In this document: positions 31,040 to 41,961 of the stretch, one piece after another
Position numbering within the stretch: position 1 is the stretch's first letter
How the letters are laid out: each line of letters opens with the position of its first letter
NCBI RefSeq assembly: GCF_025766255.1
Contig: NW_026516668.1
Coordinates: forward strand, 744,001 to 808,000
DNA: 64,000 bases
Source: Zychaea mexicana
Lineage: Eukaryota > Mucoromycota > Mucoromycetes > Mucorales > Lichtheimiaceae
Direction: 5' to 3'
Program-made: the position numbers and the translations under genes
Notes under the pieces: model-generated
What the model saw: the letters and a program-made list of their open reading frames with translations, nothing else
Databases searched by the model: none
Told to the model about the DNA's origin: nothing

Positions 31040-33956
31040 ATGCGCTGCACATTTACTGCGCTGGCTACAATCACTCTTGCGGTTGCTTCGTTACTGTTGT
31101 CAAGAACAATAACTGAGGCCCATCCGACGCTGAGGAAGCGTGAGCAGCCGGGTGTGCCTGAAACTCCTGAGTTGAAGCTTAAACCGTTGGAATGGGGCGA
31201 TGTTCAGTTCATTCATACCACGGACACGCACGGGTGGTTAGCTGTAAGTATTTGTAGCATAAAGAGCGGTAGCGAACACAACGTGAAGCACTGAACAAGA
31301 TAGAACATTCTCATTTCATTTTCTTAACAGGGACATTTGATGGAAGCATCTTATAATGGCGATCTCGGCGATTTCTACTCTTTCGTTGCAAGTATAGTAG
31401 TATTTGTATATCCTACACAATAGTGATAAAGCGATGATAACGTACAGTGGTGGAAGAATACCTTTACTTTTAGACTCGCCACTTTATAACCACTTCCTGT
31501 TTATCACATTCCTGTTTCTAATCCTGTCAATAATAGGTGCGCATGAAAGAACAAGCCAAGCATTTGAAAAGGGATTTGTTTGTCGTCGATACTGGCGACA
31601 CCCACGATGGCAACGGACTCAGTGACGTGACAAACCCTTCAGGCAAAGTGAGCCAAGCAATGCTCAAAAAAATTCCCTATGACATTCTCGCCATTGGTAA
31701 TACGACCCCTTATCTCCTCCCACAAAAAAAAGAACAACAACAAACATATTCAAAACTTTATGATCATGAAGCTTCTTACATTGTGTGCTAAAATAGGAAA
31801 CCACGAACTCTATGGTATGTTTAAGTCTCATACGTTAATATACTTTTTTTGCTAACGTACAATCAGTCCACGAAGTCACGGAAGATGTGTACAACAGTTT
31901 CATGCCATCCTGGAATGGTCGATACTTGGCATCAAACGTTTACTTTAAAGATATCAACAACAACAAGACGGTTCCGCTTGGGTAACTATGATAATGATGA
32001 TAATAACACACCAGAAGAGATGGCTGTGATTGGAACTTTCATGTTTTCTGTGCCTCTTCCTTTTTTCTCATCTTTGTTGTTGTTGTGCTGTATGTACAAC
32101 ATTACCACATACTGCGACATCCAGAAATAAATACACCTATTTCGAAGGTGAATTCGGCACACGTGTACTAGCCTTTGGTTTCTTATTCGACTTCACGGGT
32201 AACGGAGATAACTCGGTCGTACATAAGGTTGAAGACGAAGTACTTGAGCCATGGTTCACCGAAGCTTTAACGTCGTACACGCCCGATATCATCGTAAGCG
32301 GCAAATATATCTTTTTTTTGCTTAGCTTCTCCTTGCAGTGGTGGTCTATCATCGGAGCAAAAAGAGTCTTTCGCACAACATGTAACGATGATTTTAAATC
32401 AACAATACTGGTAAACTAGGCGCTGACGGGGCATACCGGTATTCGCTTTGATGAGTTCAACGTCGCACTTAAGGCAATCCGTCGGCATTGTCCTTACATT
32501 CCTATCGCTGTAATCGGCGGTCACGTGCACGTGCGCGATTTCGCTGTTTACGATGGCTGGGCTGCAGGCATTGCCTCTGGTCGATATTTAGAGACAGTCG
32601 GATTCTTTTCTATTGAGGTAAAAAGAGGAAGCATTCTACATATATTTTTCCATCAATAAGAAAGGAAAAAAAATACTCAGTAAAAGTGATAGTAGTGGTG
32701 GATCTAAACTCGCTTTATACAACGTGCGTACATGGGTACGCTATCATTTCACTATACAACTATCATTTAGGGCATTAAAAAGCATACACTTTTCATTGAT
32801 AAGCACAACGGTTTCAATGCTACCGACTTAACGCCAAGCAACCTCACGTTCCATCGTCGCTACCTCGATCAAAACCGCAAGACCTACATATACCATGCAG
32901 TGAATGGCAAAGAAAAGAAGTTTGATACTCCCCTCGGAAAGGAAATCACAAAAAATATCACATACTGGCGCGAAGAACTTGGCATTGCACAAGCCCTGGG
33001 ATGCTCACCACAGGATTATTATCTGTCTGCAGTAGAGCCAACGAGCGAGAATAGCATTTTTAAGCTCACAACCCAAGGCAAGTGCTTTCTACCATAAGCT
33101 TTTCTCATATACCATCGGCTTGCACATGATTATAGCTGTTGCATGACCCACCAGGCTATCATTTTTGCCAACATTGATACACAGTTAATTAAAATGGGAT
33201 CCTATAAAAATTCGGTTACTGTAATCTTTCTTTTTCTTTAAAAAAAAACCAGAGGTTCTACCCAAGGCTGTCGCTGACCCTAATCGTCCTTACCCTGCCC
33301 AAATTATCGTCAACAGTGGCATGTTGAGATATGACATTTACCAAGGCAACTTTACCCTTGACAATGTCTATCAATTGTCACCTTTCGTTGATCATTTCTA
33401 TTATATGCCCGGTGTACCGTATTATGCTGCTGCTCAGGTACTAGATAGACTCAATGGAGACAATGCAGCAAGTAACTATCGACGCAAACGTAGCATTCAA
33501 ATCGTCTATGACAATGTGCGTACCTGTGATCGCCAATCGATACGTCATGAAGCTCGTTTGACGCCAGGATACACAACGAAGGATGATCTTGGTACAGATG
33601 GTGCGTGTATTATTCTTCTTTCACTAATGCATCAATATGTATATACGCGACTGATATGCCTACGTGTCCGGTTTACTGATAAATATGCATATCATTAAGG
33701 CGATGATACCACACATAGTGAGATTTCGTACTATGATGCAAAAGCTTTTGTTGGGACAGATATGCCTCCTTCTGATAATTCATCGTCACTGGTTGATCTG
33801 GTTTTTGTCGACTTTATCCAATCGATCGTTGAATCAGTAATATATGATTTAACTGGTCAAAACTATACCGTGGATACTACCTATGGAAATCCCAACATCA
33901 CATCAAGCACCATGTGGATCGAGTTTGCCGAGAATCATTGGGCTGACAACTGTTAA
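31040..33956 (+). CDS. Secreted or vacuolar metallophosphatase with 5'-nucleotidase-like domain (YHR202W-type)
   Basis: Multi-exon gene of about nine exons. I start at 31040 (MRCTFTALATITLAVASLLL), a clear signal peptide; an ATG 84 nt upstream only adds basic residues. Metallophosphatase motifs appear in order: TTDTHGWLAGH (metal Asp/His), DTGDTHDG (Gly-Asp), AIG|NHELY (the Asn-His motif, carried on an 18-nt exon at 31797-31814) and VIGGHVHVRD (terminal His pair). A C-terminal nucleotidase-like domain follows, with IIVNSGMLRYDIY and YYAAAQVLDRLNG, ending ENHWADNC. In yeast the relative YHR202W is an uncharacterised vacuolar protein. Hydrolysis of nucleotide or other phosphoesters is inferred. 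Exon 2-3 junction near 31385 is ambiguous. Confidence 0.85.
31797..31814 (+). other. 18-nt micro-exon encoding the Asn-His-Glu motif of the metallophosphatase
   Basis: Acceptor AAAATAG and donor GTATGT flank exactly six codons (Gly-Asn-His-Glu-Leu-Tyr). The exon carries metal-ligand residues, so skipping it would inactivate the enzyme without shifting the frame. Confidence 0.7.
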
Positions 33957-34479
33957 ACCTAGCGTTGCCTTGTTTATCTGTACTAATGGTATATATAGAC
34001 ACTTAATTTGATTACTACCTTTGGCTTGCCTTGTTTTTATCATTATATGTACAGTTGCTTATTCAGTATGTTTCTACAACGTAGTTAAATAGGAGAAACG
34101 CTGACACGTTGCATAAGTCGCTCTTATCATCGATCAAATTTGTGATGTATTTTGAGCCGTAGGCGTATAATGTGCATGGGATGATATTTAGTACAACATC
34201 CTTGAACTTTCAGTTTATTTTTTTTTGGTACGGCAAACTCGTTGTTAGTGCCATAGTCACTGCTTGATTATCTATAATAGTACAAATTAGTATGTAGTTG
34301 CTTCAGCTGCTGGCAAATCATCGTTGGATGCTCTTTTTGTGTAACAGTAAGGATGTGTACATCAATTGTGATTGGCACTATTCATGCTTTGTTGCTCTCT
34401 TTGTGAACTGTCGAGTTTGTTTCCCCTCACATTCTCTTATATATCTCTATCCACCCGCTTCCATTAGCGCCTAACAAAA
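33957..34479. other. Intergenic region, nothing recognised
   Basis: 3' region of the metallophosphatase and promoter region of the Erv46-like gene, transcribed in the same direction. No open frame of note. Confidence 0.6.
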
Positions 34480-36235
34480 ATGGCGGTTAAATCTTTTCTT
34501 CAACGATTTCGTAAACTCGATGCCTACGCGAAACCGCTTGAAGACGTACGCATCCGAACAACCACGGGAGCTTCAGGTACCATACATTCTTTACTCTTCT
34601 TTCTTCAGATCGATTTGGCCAAAAATTGACAGCATTTGCTTGAACTAACCTTGACTTTTTGATACAATCCATTAAAAAAATTTAGTGACTCTTGTCAGCG
34701 GCATGGTCATTCTATCACTGATGTTTTTTGAGATTTATCGATATATCACGCCAGAAATGCAAGCCGAAATCGTGGTGGATGGTGGCAAGATGGTAAGTTA
34801 GTGAGGTTTATCAAAAGAATTGTGAATGAGATTGTCACAGGCGTGTAATTAATAGACGTAATAAACATTGAATGATAGGAAAAACTGCCAATCTCTTTTA
34901 ATATTACCTTCCCCCACCTGCCATGCTATCGTAAGTGTCTAATAACGTTATATTTTAAGCTATCGCACAATAGAGTATCACGCCAATGTCAGGAACGAAC
35001 GTACAGACAACTAAACAATTGAATGAATTGTTCTTTTCCAGTTCTTGGCTTGGATTTGATGGATGAGAGTGGTGACCATATATCAGACTATGATCACGAC
35101 GTTTTTAAAGTACGTCTAGATGATAATGGCAGAGAGATCCACCGTGAAAAGGCAAAAGGTAACAAAGAAAACAAGCAGGACTTTAGATCCTGATTTGTTT
35201 GTGAATGTAATTAGGGCGACTTGTTGGGAGAGCTCATGTCATTTTTTTAGAGCTTAGCAACAGTGGAGATCGAGAAAATTTAGCTGCTCAAGAAAACGAG
35301 GATTATTGCGGTCCTTGTTATGGAGCAAATCCAAAAGGCGTAACGAACCCTTGCTGTAACACATGCGACGATGTACGAAAGGCGTACTCGGACATGGGCT
35401 GGGCCATTGACGAAAAAACGGTCGAGCAATGCTGGAAAGAAAATATCTCATCACAAAGTAAAGAAGGCTGCAACATGCATGGCGATTTAATGGTCAACAA
35501 AGTGCGCGGCAATTTCCATTTCTCGCCTGGAAAATCGTATGTGCACGGAGGATCTCATATCCACGACGTCCGAACATATCTCGCCACTGAACACGATTTC
35601 TCACATGTTATCCATCATTTACAATTCGGTGCCCAGAATCATCATGCGTATAAACAAAAAAGAACGGAATTGGATGCACTTACCAATCCGTTGGACGGCA
35701 CACAATGGGGAAACGTACTACGTAAGTCATATCGATGAGTTTGGGCACGGGTTTAAAGGGGTTCCTTTTGTTGGGAGAGGCTAATGAAAGTGTTTTTTCT
35801 TTATCACTATTTTACAGCAACCATGATGTATAATTACCATTTAAAGATCGTATCATCCGAGTTTAACTACCTTAACGGAAAACATTTACGTACATTCCAA
35901 TATTCTGTGAGCCGTCAAGAGCGTGATTTGAGAAAGCAAGGTGGAGGTGGATTACCAGGTGAGATTTGGAATGATTGTCTTGTTCTGTGTGGATTGTTTG
36001 GCTATAAGGCGAATGTCTATTACTCACTACTATGTGTATGAACGTAGGTGTGTTTTTCATAATGGACTTTTCACCCATGCTGGTAATATACTCGGAGTAC
36101 CGGGGAACATTTGCTAGCTTTTTAGTAGGCGTGTGCGCTATTGTTGGCGGTATCTTTACAGTAGCAAGTCTAGTAGATGGCGTTCTATATAGAGCTTCCA
36201 TGCATCAAAAAAGGGAATTTGGAAAAGCAATGTAA
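34480..36235 (+). CDS. ERV46: Erv46/ERGIC3-type COPII vesicle cargo receptor
   Basis: About seven exons from ATG 34480 (MAVKSFLQRFRKLDAYAK). Family features in order: the short cytosolic N-terminus ending near RIRTTTGAS; first membrane helix VTLVSGMVILSLMFFEIYRYI; the luminal domain with VNFP-type FNITFPHLPCYLLGLD; the conserved Cys cluster DYCGPCYGANP ... PCCNTCDDVRKAY; GCNMHGDLMVNKVRGNFHFSPG; and second helix SFLVGVCAIVGGIFTVASLVD followed by a short cytosolic tail ending FGKAM. Erv46 works with Erv41 to retrieve and package cargo between ER and Golgi. Length and Cys pattern fit the family well. The exon border around 35720-35820 is approximate. Confidence 0.93.
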
Positions 36236-36513
36236 CAGTTTTTGTCTTTTATTTCTCAAAAAGAAAAAAAAAAGAAATAAATCATTTTACCACATTAGTA
36301 ATTATAACGATTGAAAAGAGTGATATTTCTTGTTATAAAGAAAAGCATGATGAAACGCGAACATTACTTTCTATGATCTCATCCTGTTACATATATTTCT
36401 TCGGAGTTGTACAAGGCAGCGGGAATAATGCCTGACAACCACCGACTGGAGCGCGCGGCAGGGTATATATGTAGCACGCTTGACCCCAGCTCTTGTATTT
36501 CGCAAACTTTACC

Positions 36514-37490
36514 ATGGATGACGATCAAAGGCGGATGCTAGCTGGCGATTCCACACAAGATCTATTGGAGCAAGGCAGGCATGTTTACTGACTTTCTACA
36601 AATACCTTGTCCCGCTTTGCCCTTTGCTGACTTATTATTAGGACACCACGTACACAACATGGACTTACAAAGTCTGAAATGATACAGGGCATGGCCAACA
36701 GATTCATGTATTCACAGTTTTACATAATTCTCTACCTTGGCCTGGCGCTTCTCAGTTTAATTTCTATTATGCTGGTAATTAAAGAGATCGTAACACTGTT
36801 TATTTGGAAGAAACGAAACAATACCAAGACAACTCACACATATTCTTTGTTTCCCTTTGGGGGTGGTGGTTGACTGGTCTGGCTGCATAGTCTCTTAATG
36901 AAACTTGGTAATAACCAGCAATTAAATCCGTCATGCGCTTACAATCCTTCATATTTATGAGTATGTAACTAATATTGCTTTTCGTAGTCCTTCACTGTTA
37001 TTCATTATATTCGAATCCATTATCAACTTTGCCATGATTATCGAAGTCGGCATACGTTTACTGGCCTTGAGACGAGCGTACTGGCGATCCGTGTGGAACA
37101 TCATTGACACGGTGCTGGTTGCCTTGTGTGCCATCACGTTGATCGTGATTGCCTCAGGTTGCTCTGCTAGCGAGCGCAGCGAAGCTATATTCGATACTAT
37201 TCTGCTGGTGATTCGAAACGTCATTCAATTCTTCCGATTATTCATGATGGTCCGCAAGTATGTATCTATTTAGGTGAAAGAAGTATAGTAAGAAGATCAT
37301 CCATTCATTGCATTTCACTCCCAGGAACAAGCATTCCATGAGCACTCGTTCTGCACGTGTCGATTTTGACGATATACCCGAATTTAGACGAGAACCGTCC
37401 GTCGAATTCAGCGCGCTGGATAGGGAACGAGGTTTCGCTGAAAGCTTCTTGAGTGAAGATTCGGATGATGAGGGCCGCCATCGTCCTTGA
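36514..37490 (+). CDS. Four-helix voltage-sensor-like membrane protein (YPL162C-type, putative vacuolar)
   Basis: Start ATG 36514 (MDDDQRRMLAGDS). Exon 1 (36514-36578) joins exon 2 (from 36642) in phase only through a GC-AG intron (donor GCATGT, acceptor TTATTAG), giving GRTPRTQHGL. Hydrophobic helices follow: FYIILYLGLALLSLISIML; LLFIIFESIINFAMIIEVGIRLL; WNIIDTVLVALCAITLIVIA; and the arginine-bearing IRNVIQFFRLFMMVRK, which resembles an S4 segment. There is no pore domain. The C-terminal tail is acidic and Ser-rich. This matches fungal vacuolar-membrane proteins with an isolated ion-transport-type fold; activity unknown. The intron between about 36774 and 36988 does not close unambiguously: GTAATT would break phase, the later GTTTAT donor keeps it. 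Confidence 0.75.
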
Positions 37491-37689
37491 ATTGTAGTTG
37501 TTTGCTTTTACCTTTTCTTTGTCAGTTATCCTCCCTCTTCCCATCATCTTTTTCATACGTTAATTACTCATAATAACAAGAAACAATAAAAAAGTTGTGT
37601 ATACTCTCTCATGTATGTATTTCTTGGGGTGCGAGTCTACGTATATGTTGCTGTATGTGTATATGGCCATATATTTACTTTTCTACAAT

Positions 37690-38982
37690 CTATTTGGCAG
37701 CTTCGACATAGGAAGCAAAGACATCTGCAAACTTGCCATCCTTGACACCCTGTTCGAGATCCTTGCGCAACTTTTCCAAATCCTCAATCATCTTGTTTTT
37801 GACAATGACAGCATCCATGGCAACCAACTGCTTCTCGACCTCAGCAGGGGAAGCCTGTGTACCAGCAGGCAAACCAAAGTTGTTACCGTTGAATAAGGCC
37901 TTGATAGTTTTCTTTTCCTTCTTGACAGCCTTCTTGAGGGATTCCTTGTCCTTCTTTGCAGAGGCGGCAGCAGCCTTGGATTCGGCCTCAGCCTTTTCGC
38001 GGGCAACACGCTCTTCTTCGGCCTTGCGAGCAGCCTCTTCAGCGGCGGCCTTATCAGCAGCAGCCTTGGCATCCTTCTTTGCATTACGACGCTTCTTATC
38101 TTCAGCACGGAACTGGGCGATACGAGGATCCACGCTCAAGCAAATATCGATCAACTTGCGGAGACGAACATTGTCTTCCTTCTTGAGCTGAGCGCGTTGG
38201 GCACGGTTCTTCTTTTCTTGGTAGCGCTTGTCATCACGGTTGTCGGCACCTTCAGCACCTTCCTTGTCCAACCATTCGAACGTACGCCACGAATCAATGT
38301 TGTACCACGAGTCATAGAAGGTTTCAACTTCTTCCTTGGTCGAGTTTTCGTCACCGAGCATGGGCATAGGCTGCTTGTTGGAGAAACGAGCCTCACGCTC
38401 AAAGACAGGAGCCCAGAGCTTATAAAAGTTACCGGGAGTCTTGGCCGTGGGGACGTCTTCGTCAACACCAATCATACCAAAATCGACGGAATCGTACTGA
38501 CGGCGGGTGACAGGGTTCATCAAAGTGTCATACGCCTTGGCAATGCACTTGAAGAAGGCATCGTCATTCTTGTCAGCCTTCTTGTCAGGATGGTGCAGCA
38601 AGACCATGCGGCGATGAGCCTTCTTGATTTGTTCTTCCTTGGCTTTGTAACGCAAATTGGTCAAACCAAGGACAGCATAGTTGTCTTGCGACTTCCAGTT
38701 GGTAGGATCAGTGTTGACGGTGGTAAGATCGACATCCTCGTACTCGAAATCGACCTTTTCCTCTTCGACGATTTGGCTGGCCTTCTCCTCGGCTTGGTGG
38801 CGCTCATCTTCAGAGAAGGTGCGGTTGTGGCGCTTACGGCGGGCGTAGGCAAAGAAGCCGGGACCAACGGGCTCCAGCAAACGATCGGCGCTGGCAGTCA
38901 AACCGGCATGTACGGCAGACTCCTGATCGGCCTTGTAAGAGGCGGGGGGAGGAGGAAGCAAAAAATCGAGGGTCAATGACAT
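37690..38982 (-). CDS. ZUO1: Zuotin-type ribosome-associated J-domain cochaperone
   Basis: Intronless ORF of 430 codons from ATG 38982 (MSLTLDFLLPPPP); an upstream in-frame ATG at 39156 lies in unlikely sequence. The N-terminal region has FFAYARRKRHNRTFSEDE. The J domain follows at about residues 95-170 with helix II KKAHRRMVLLHHPDKK, carrying the HPD motif that stimulates Hsp70 ATPase. Then come the zuotin homology region (WAPVFEREARFS, then EVETFYDSWYNIDSWRTF) and a long basic Lys/Ala/Glu helix that binds the ribosome. It ends in a small four-helix-type domain (MIEDLEKLRKDLEQGVKDGK). Zuotin acts with Ssz1 and Ssb on nascent chains. Codon use is strongly biased toward C-ending codons, as in highly expressed genes. 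Shorter than animal DNAJC2: no C-terminal SANT domains, as in yeast. Confidence 0.96.
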   Translation of the reverse strand: MSLTLDFLLPPPPASYKADQESAVHAGLTASADRLLEPVGPGFFAYARRKRHNRTFSEDERHQAEEKASQIVEEEKVDFEYEDVDLTTVNTDPTNWKSQDNYAVLGLTNLRYKAKEEQIKKAHRRMVLLHHPDKKADKNDDAFFKCIAKAYDTLMNPVTRRQYDSVDFGMIGVDEDVPTAKTPGNFYKLWAPVFEREARFSNKQPMPMLGDENSTKEEVETFYDSWYNIDSWRTFEWLDKEGAEGADNRDDKRYQEKKNRAQRAQLKKEDNVRLRKLIDICLSVDPRIAQFRAEDKKRRNAKKDAKAAADKAAAEEAARKAEEERVAREKAEAESKAAAASAKKDKESLKKAVKKEKKTIKALFNGNNFGLPAGTQASPAEVEKQLVAMDAVIVKNKMIEDLEKLRKDLEQGVKDGKFADVFASYVEAAK

Positions 38983-39397
38983 TTTTGTGGAAGGGATGTT
39001 GGAGAAAAACGTAGAAAATTTCGTAGGCGTTTTTAGCTTTAAGCCACCCGTCCCGCCCCTGATATGCCGACAGGAGGTGGCGCGATTCGCGACCCCAGAT
39101 GTATGATCAACTTGAATTCTTGTAGTAAGTTTAGTATAACAAGTACGATAGGCCATACGTTGGGCAACGAACGATTGGCTTTTTCAACTATGTAGCCTCA
39201 GCGTAGCACCGTTGTGTCATAAATACCATATGATCATATCATACATTGATCATCGCCTCCTTTTTTTTACGTGCACGTAGGAAACCGAGCTTTATCGCAG
39301 GGCTCTTGGGAAAATTTGCCAATTTTGGCCTGTGAATGTGCTTCGAGCTGCTCATGAAAATTGCCATATGCGCAAACCTTGACTAATAACTGACAAG

Positions 39398-39664
39398 ATG
39401 GCCATCTATTACTGCTGTAACCTTACTACGCGAGCTGTTGACGAATTTTTGGATGCTATGCTTCCTTTGGGTAAGGATCTGATGAAAATGGACATGAAAT
39501 TCTATGGGTTTAAAACGAGAATATAAACGAGGTTATGGACAAGGACAATTTAATAACTTTCTTCAGCAGCAGCAACGGAGAAGTTGTATTCAAGGATAAA
39601 GACTTGGGAGGTCGCTGTTAGTTTCGAAATTGCTCATGATGGTGTCGTCATATGTAACGCGTAG
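39398..39664 (+). CDS. Possible small two-exon gene (56 aa), unrecognised
   Basis: Exons 39398-39470 and 39567-39664 join in phase across a 96-nt intron with a strong donor (GTAAGG), a TTTAATAAC branch-like site and acceptor TTTCTTCAG. The protein begins MAIYYCCNLTTRAVDEFL and ends VVICNA. It has no recognised domain. The support is the quality of the splice signals and the clean continuation; without splicing the frame ends after 44 codons. Confidence 0.4.
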
Positions 39665-41961
39665 TACACGAATTCTTATATGTTAGGAGAGCTCAATAAG
39701 CATGAAACTGTGTAATAACTGGCACTTTACATCATAGCCATGCATATGTCACAATCTGTAAGGACCAAGTATTTTCTTTGCGCTTCTCCAGGCATCTTCT
39801 GTACCATTCTGCTCTACCATAACAACTAGTTTGCTCGGATTTCATCTCATACACGTCTGAACAATGCCATGTCCGTAACATTTTGTAGCACATTAATGTG
39901 TCATTGTAGAAGCATGTTGCTGCCCATATTGTGTGAAAATAAAAAGGGTTTAAAATCTAACGAGAACAATTCATTTGCACTTTCTGTCAGTTTCGTTTGC
40001 CTATCAACTCCATAAAGTTTGAAATAAGGTTGAAAGCTTAACGGGTGTGTAATTATTGTGATATATCTACATCTAATAATGTACAGTGTGAGAAGAGGTA
40101 GGTTTTCTTATGTAGTGAACAAATGCTAACATAGATCTGCAGGCATTTCCTCGCGGGTAAACATTGCGCTTGCCCAGAGATATCTACTTTCCGTCACAGC
40201 CTCCCGCGGAAGAGAAAAGAGTGGAGCGGCTGGTAATAAAAGGAAAGAGGACGTGATGCAAATAGGGTAATTGCCCGGAAGGTGATACATATTGTAACAT
40301 GGGGAAGATGGGGTTACTACTGTATTATTATCACTCTGGCTTTTTTTCTCAGTAATTAGATGATCATGTGTTTGTCGACCTGGCCATGATTTGCTCAATG
40401 ATAACAACTGTTTATGGTTGTCTGTGCTCAAGAAGTAAGCATTTCTTACTCTTAGTAGCACTTGTCACGTTTTACAGATCTAACAGCGAAAACATGTAAT
40501 TGTGTATTGAGGTACTGTGCACAATGCTACAAAGATTATGTGGTGCTTTGACATGCACATATGATTTTAAGATACATGTTGTATTATATAAGCAAAGATG
40601 AAGGACAGCCTCTAGTTATTGATGACAGTATTGATTATGTATGGTATTAACATGTTGATCTATGATATTACTACAAGATAGCTTAAGTTGTAATCTGGCC
40701 TTCGTTTTTCTAATGACTCATCATATAATGAGAAGAGTTATGGCTGGTTGGAATTATAACGTGATTATGATTTCTTTCTTTCCCAGGATGGGTAAGCCTC
40801 GCTTTGGATACTTACTACAAAGCATCTTGAAGAAGTATATATACAAAATTATCATCATTTTACTTTATGAGAACTACTAACCATTAATATACACCTGAGA
40901 TAATAATGAAGATTCTGTGTTGCCAAATTGTTATTATATACTTGCTGTTTATCATCAAAGAGTTTGCCTTTGAATTTTGAATTTTGGAAGCAACGAACGA
41001 TAATTCACATGTTTTGTAAAGTATCATTTAAAAATAGTTACTACTAGTTGTGTATATGGCAGCACACAAAAACTACATCACTGCGATTTTCTTGTCTACA
41101 TGAAAAGTCTCTTGTTCTGTTTTTCTGTGAATTGGGCGCGTGGTGTGCTCTGTGTATTACCCCACTCCCATCATTGGTATGTTCCACACGTTTTGTACTT
41201 GGTGGTGACCTCTTCTATGCTTCTATATAATGAGAAAGGCAAGTGTGATACACCGGAACACCGGAAAAAGGAAGACAGATATCAACCGCGCTTTTATTTT
41301 GCGTATAAATAAAGCAGTAAATCGCCACATGTCGAACGCAAAACCCATATTGCTGGGACCGTAGTATAAAAATATGCCAAATTATGATTAATTTCGGTGT
41401 CGTTGCAGTCGTTGAGCTGATATATCAGCTCATCAGCATCGTTTTATAATATTAGCTGACAGCATCCCATCCAAGTTTCCATGGAATACAGTAGTGGGAA
41501 AAAAAAAACAGAAGATGTGTGGCGATGATGACGGTGAATGCTTTTGCTGGAACCGGCCGGCCTCGCTTTAATAACATAGTTCATGTTTCCTATTTTGATC
41601 GATCCAAAAGGCATTTGGCAGCCGAAAAGATGGAGCGAGATGTAGGAGAGATTTGACACAAACAGGTGCATTTCTCTCCAGACCGCGGCCCCAAAAGCGG
41701 AGATATGCGGCTAGAGTTCTTGTGTGTGAGAAAGTAAAGTGAAAAAAAACACCCTAAATCCCGTACAATTGCTCCGACGACCAGACAATGATCAGATCTG
41801 CCTTTGTGTGTCACCCAGTCCCCCGGGCGCACCCCACACACACACACACGCACGCACAGTAAACCTCTCCTTTTTCTCTTCTTCTTCTTCTCTTCTTTTT
41901 GCAAACTTTGTTCCTTTTTTTTGTTTTGTTTTGCTTGCGTCAACAAGCCAACGCCCGAAGG
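39665..41961. other. Gene-poor region
   Basis: 2.3 kb of AT-rich DNA without a supported gene. Notable are a 20-bp perfect palindrome (41413-41432), an alternating CA run (41835-41852) and CT-rich DNA at 41870-41900, the last two in the likely 5' region of the Zn2Cys6 regulator. Confidence 0.6.
41413..41432. promoter_or_regulatory. 20-bp perfect palindrome upstream of a transcription-factor gene
   Basis: TGAGCTGATATATCAGCTCA reads the same on both strands. It lies about 530 bp upstream of the ATG at 41962. A dimeric-factor binding site or a chance palindrome; no known motif assigned. Confidence 0.3.

Noticed and set aside
38197..38979. Plus-strand 260-codon ORF
   Set aside because: Antisense of the zuotin gene, kept open by strong codon bias in the real gene.
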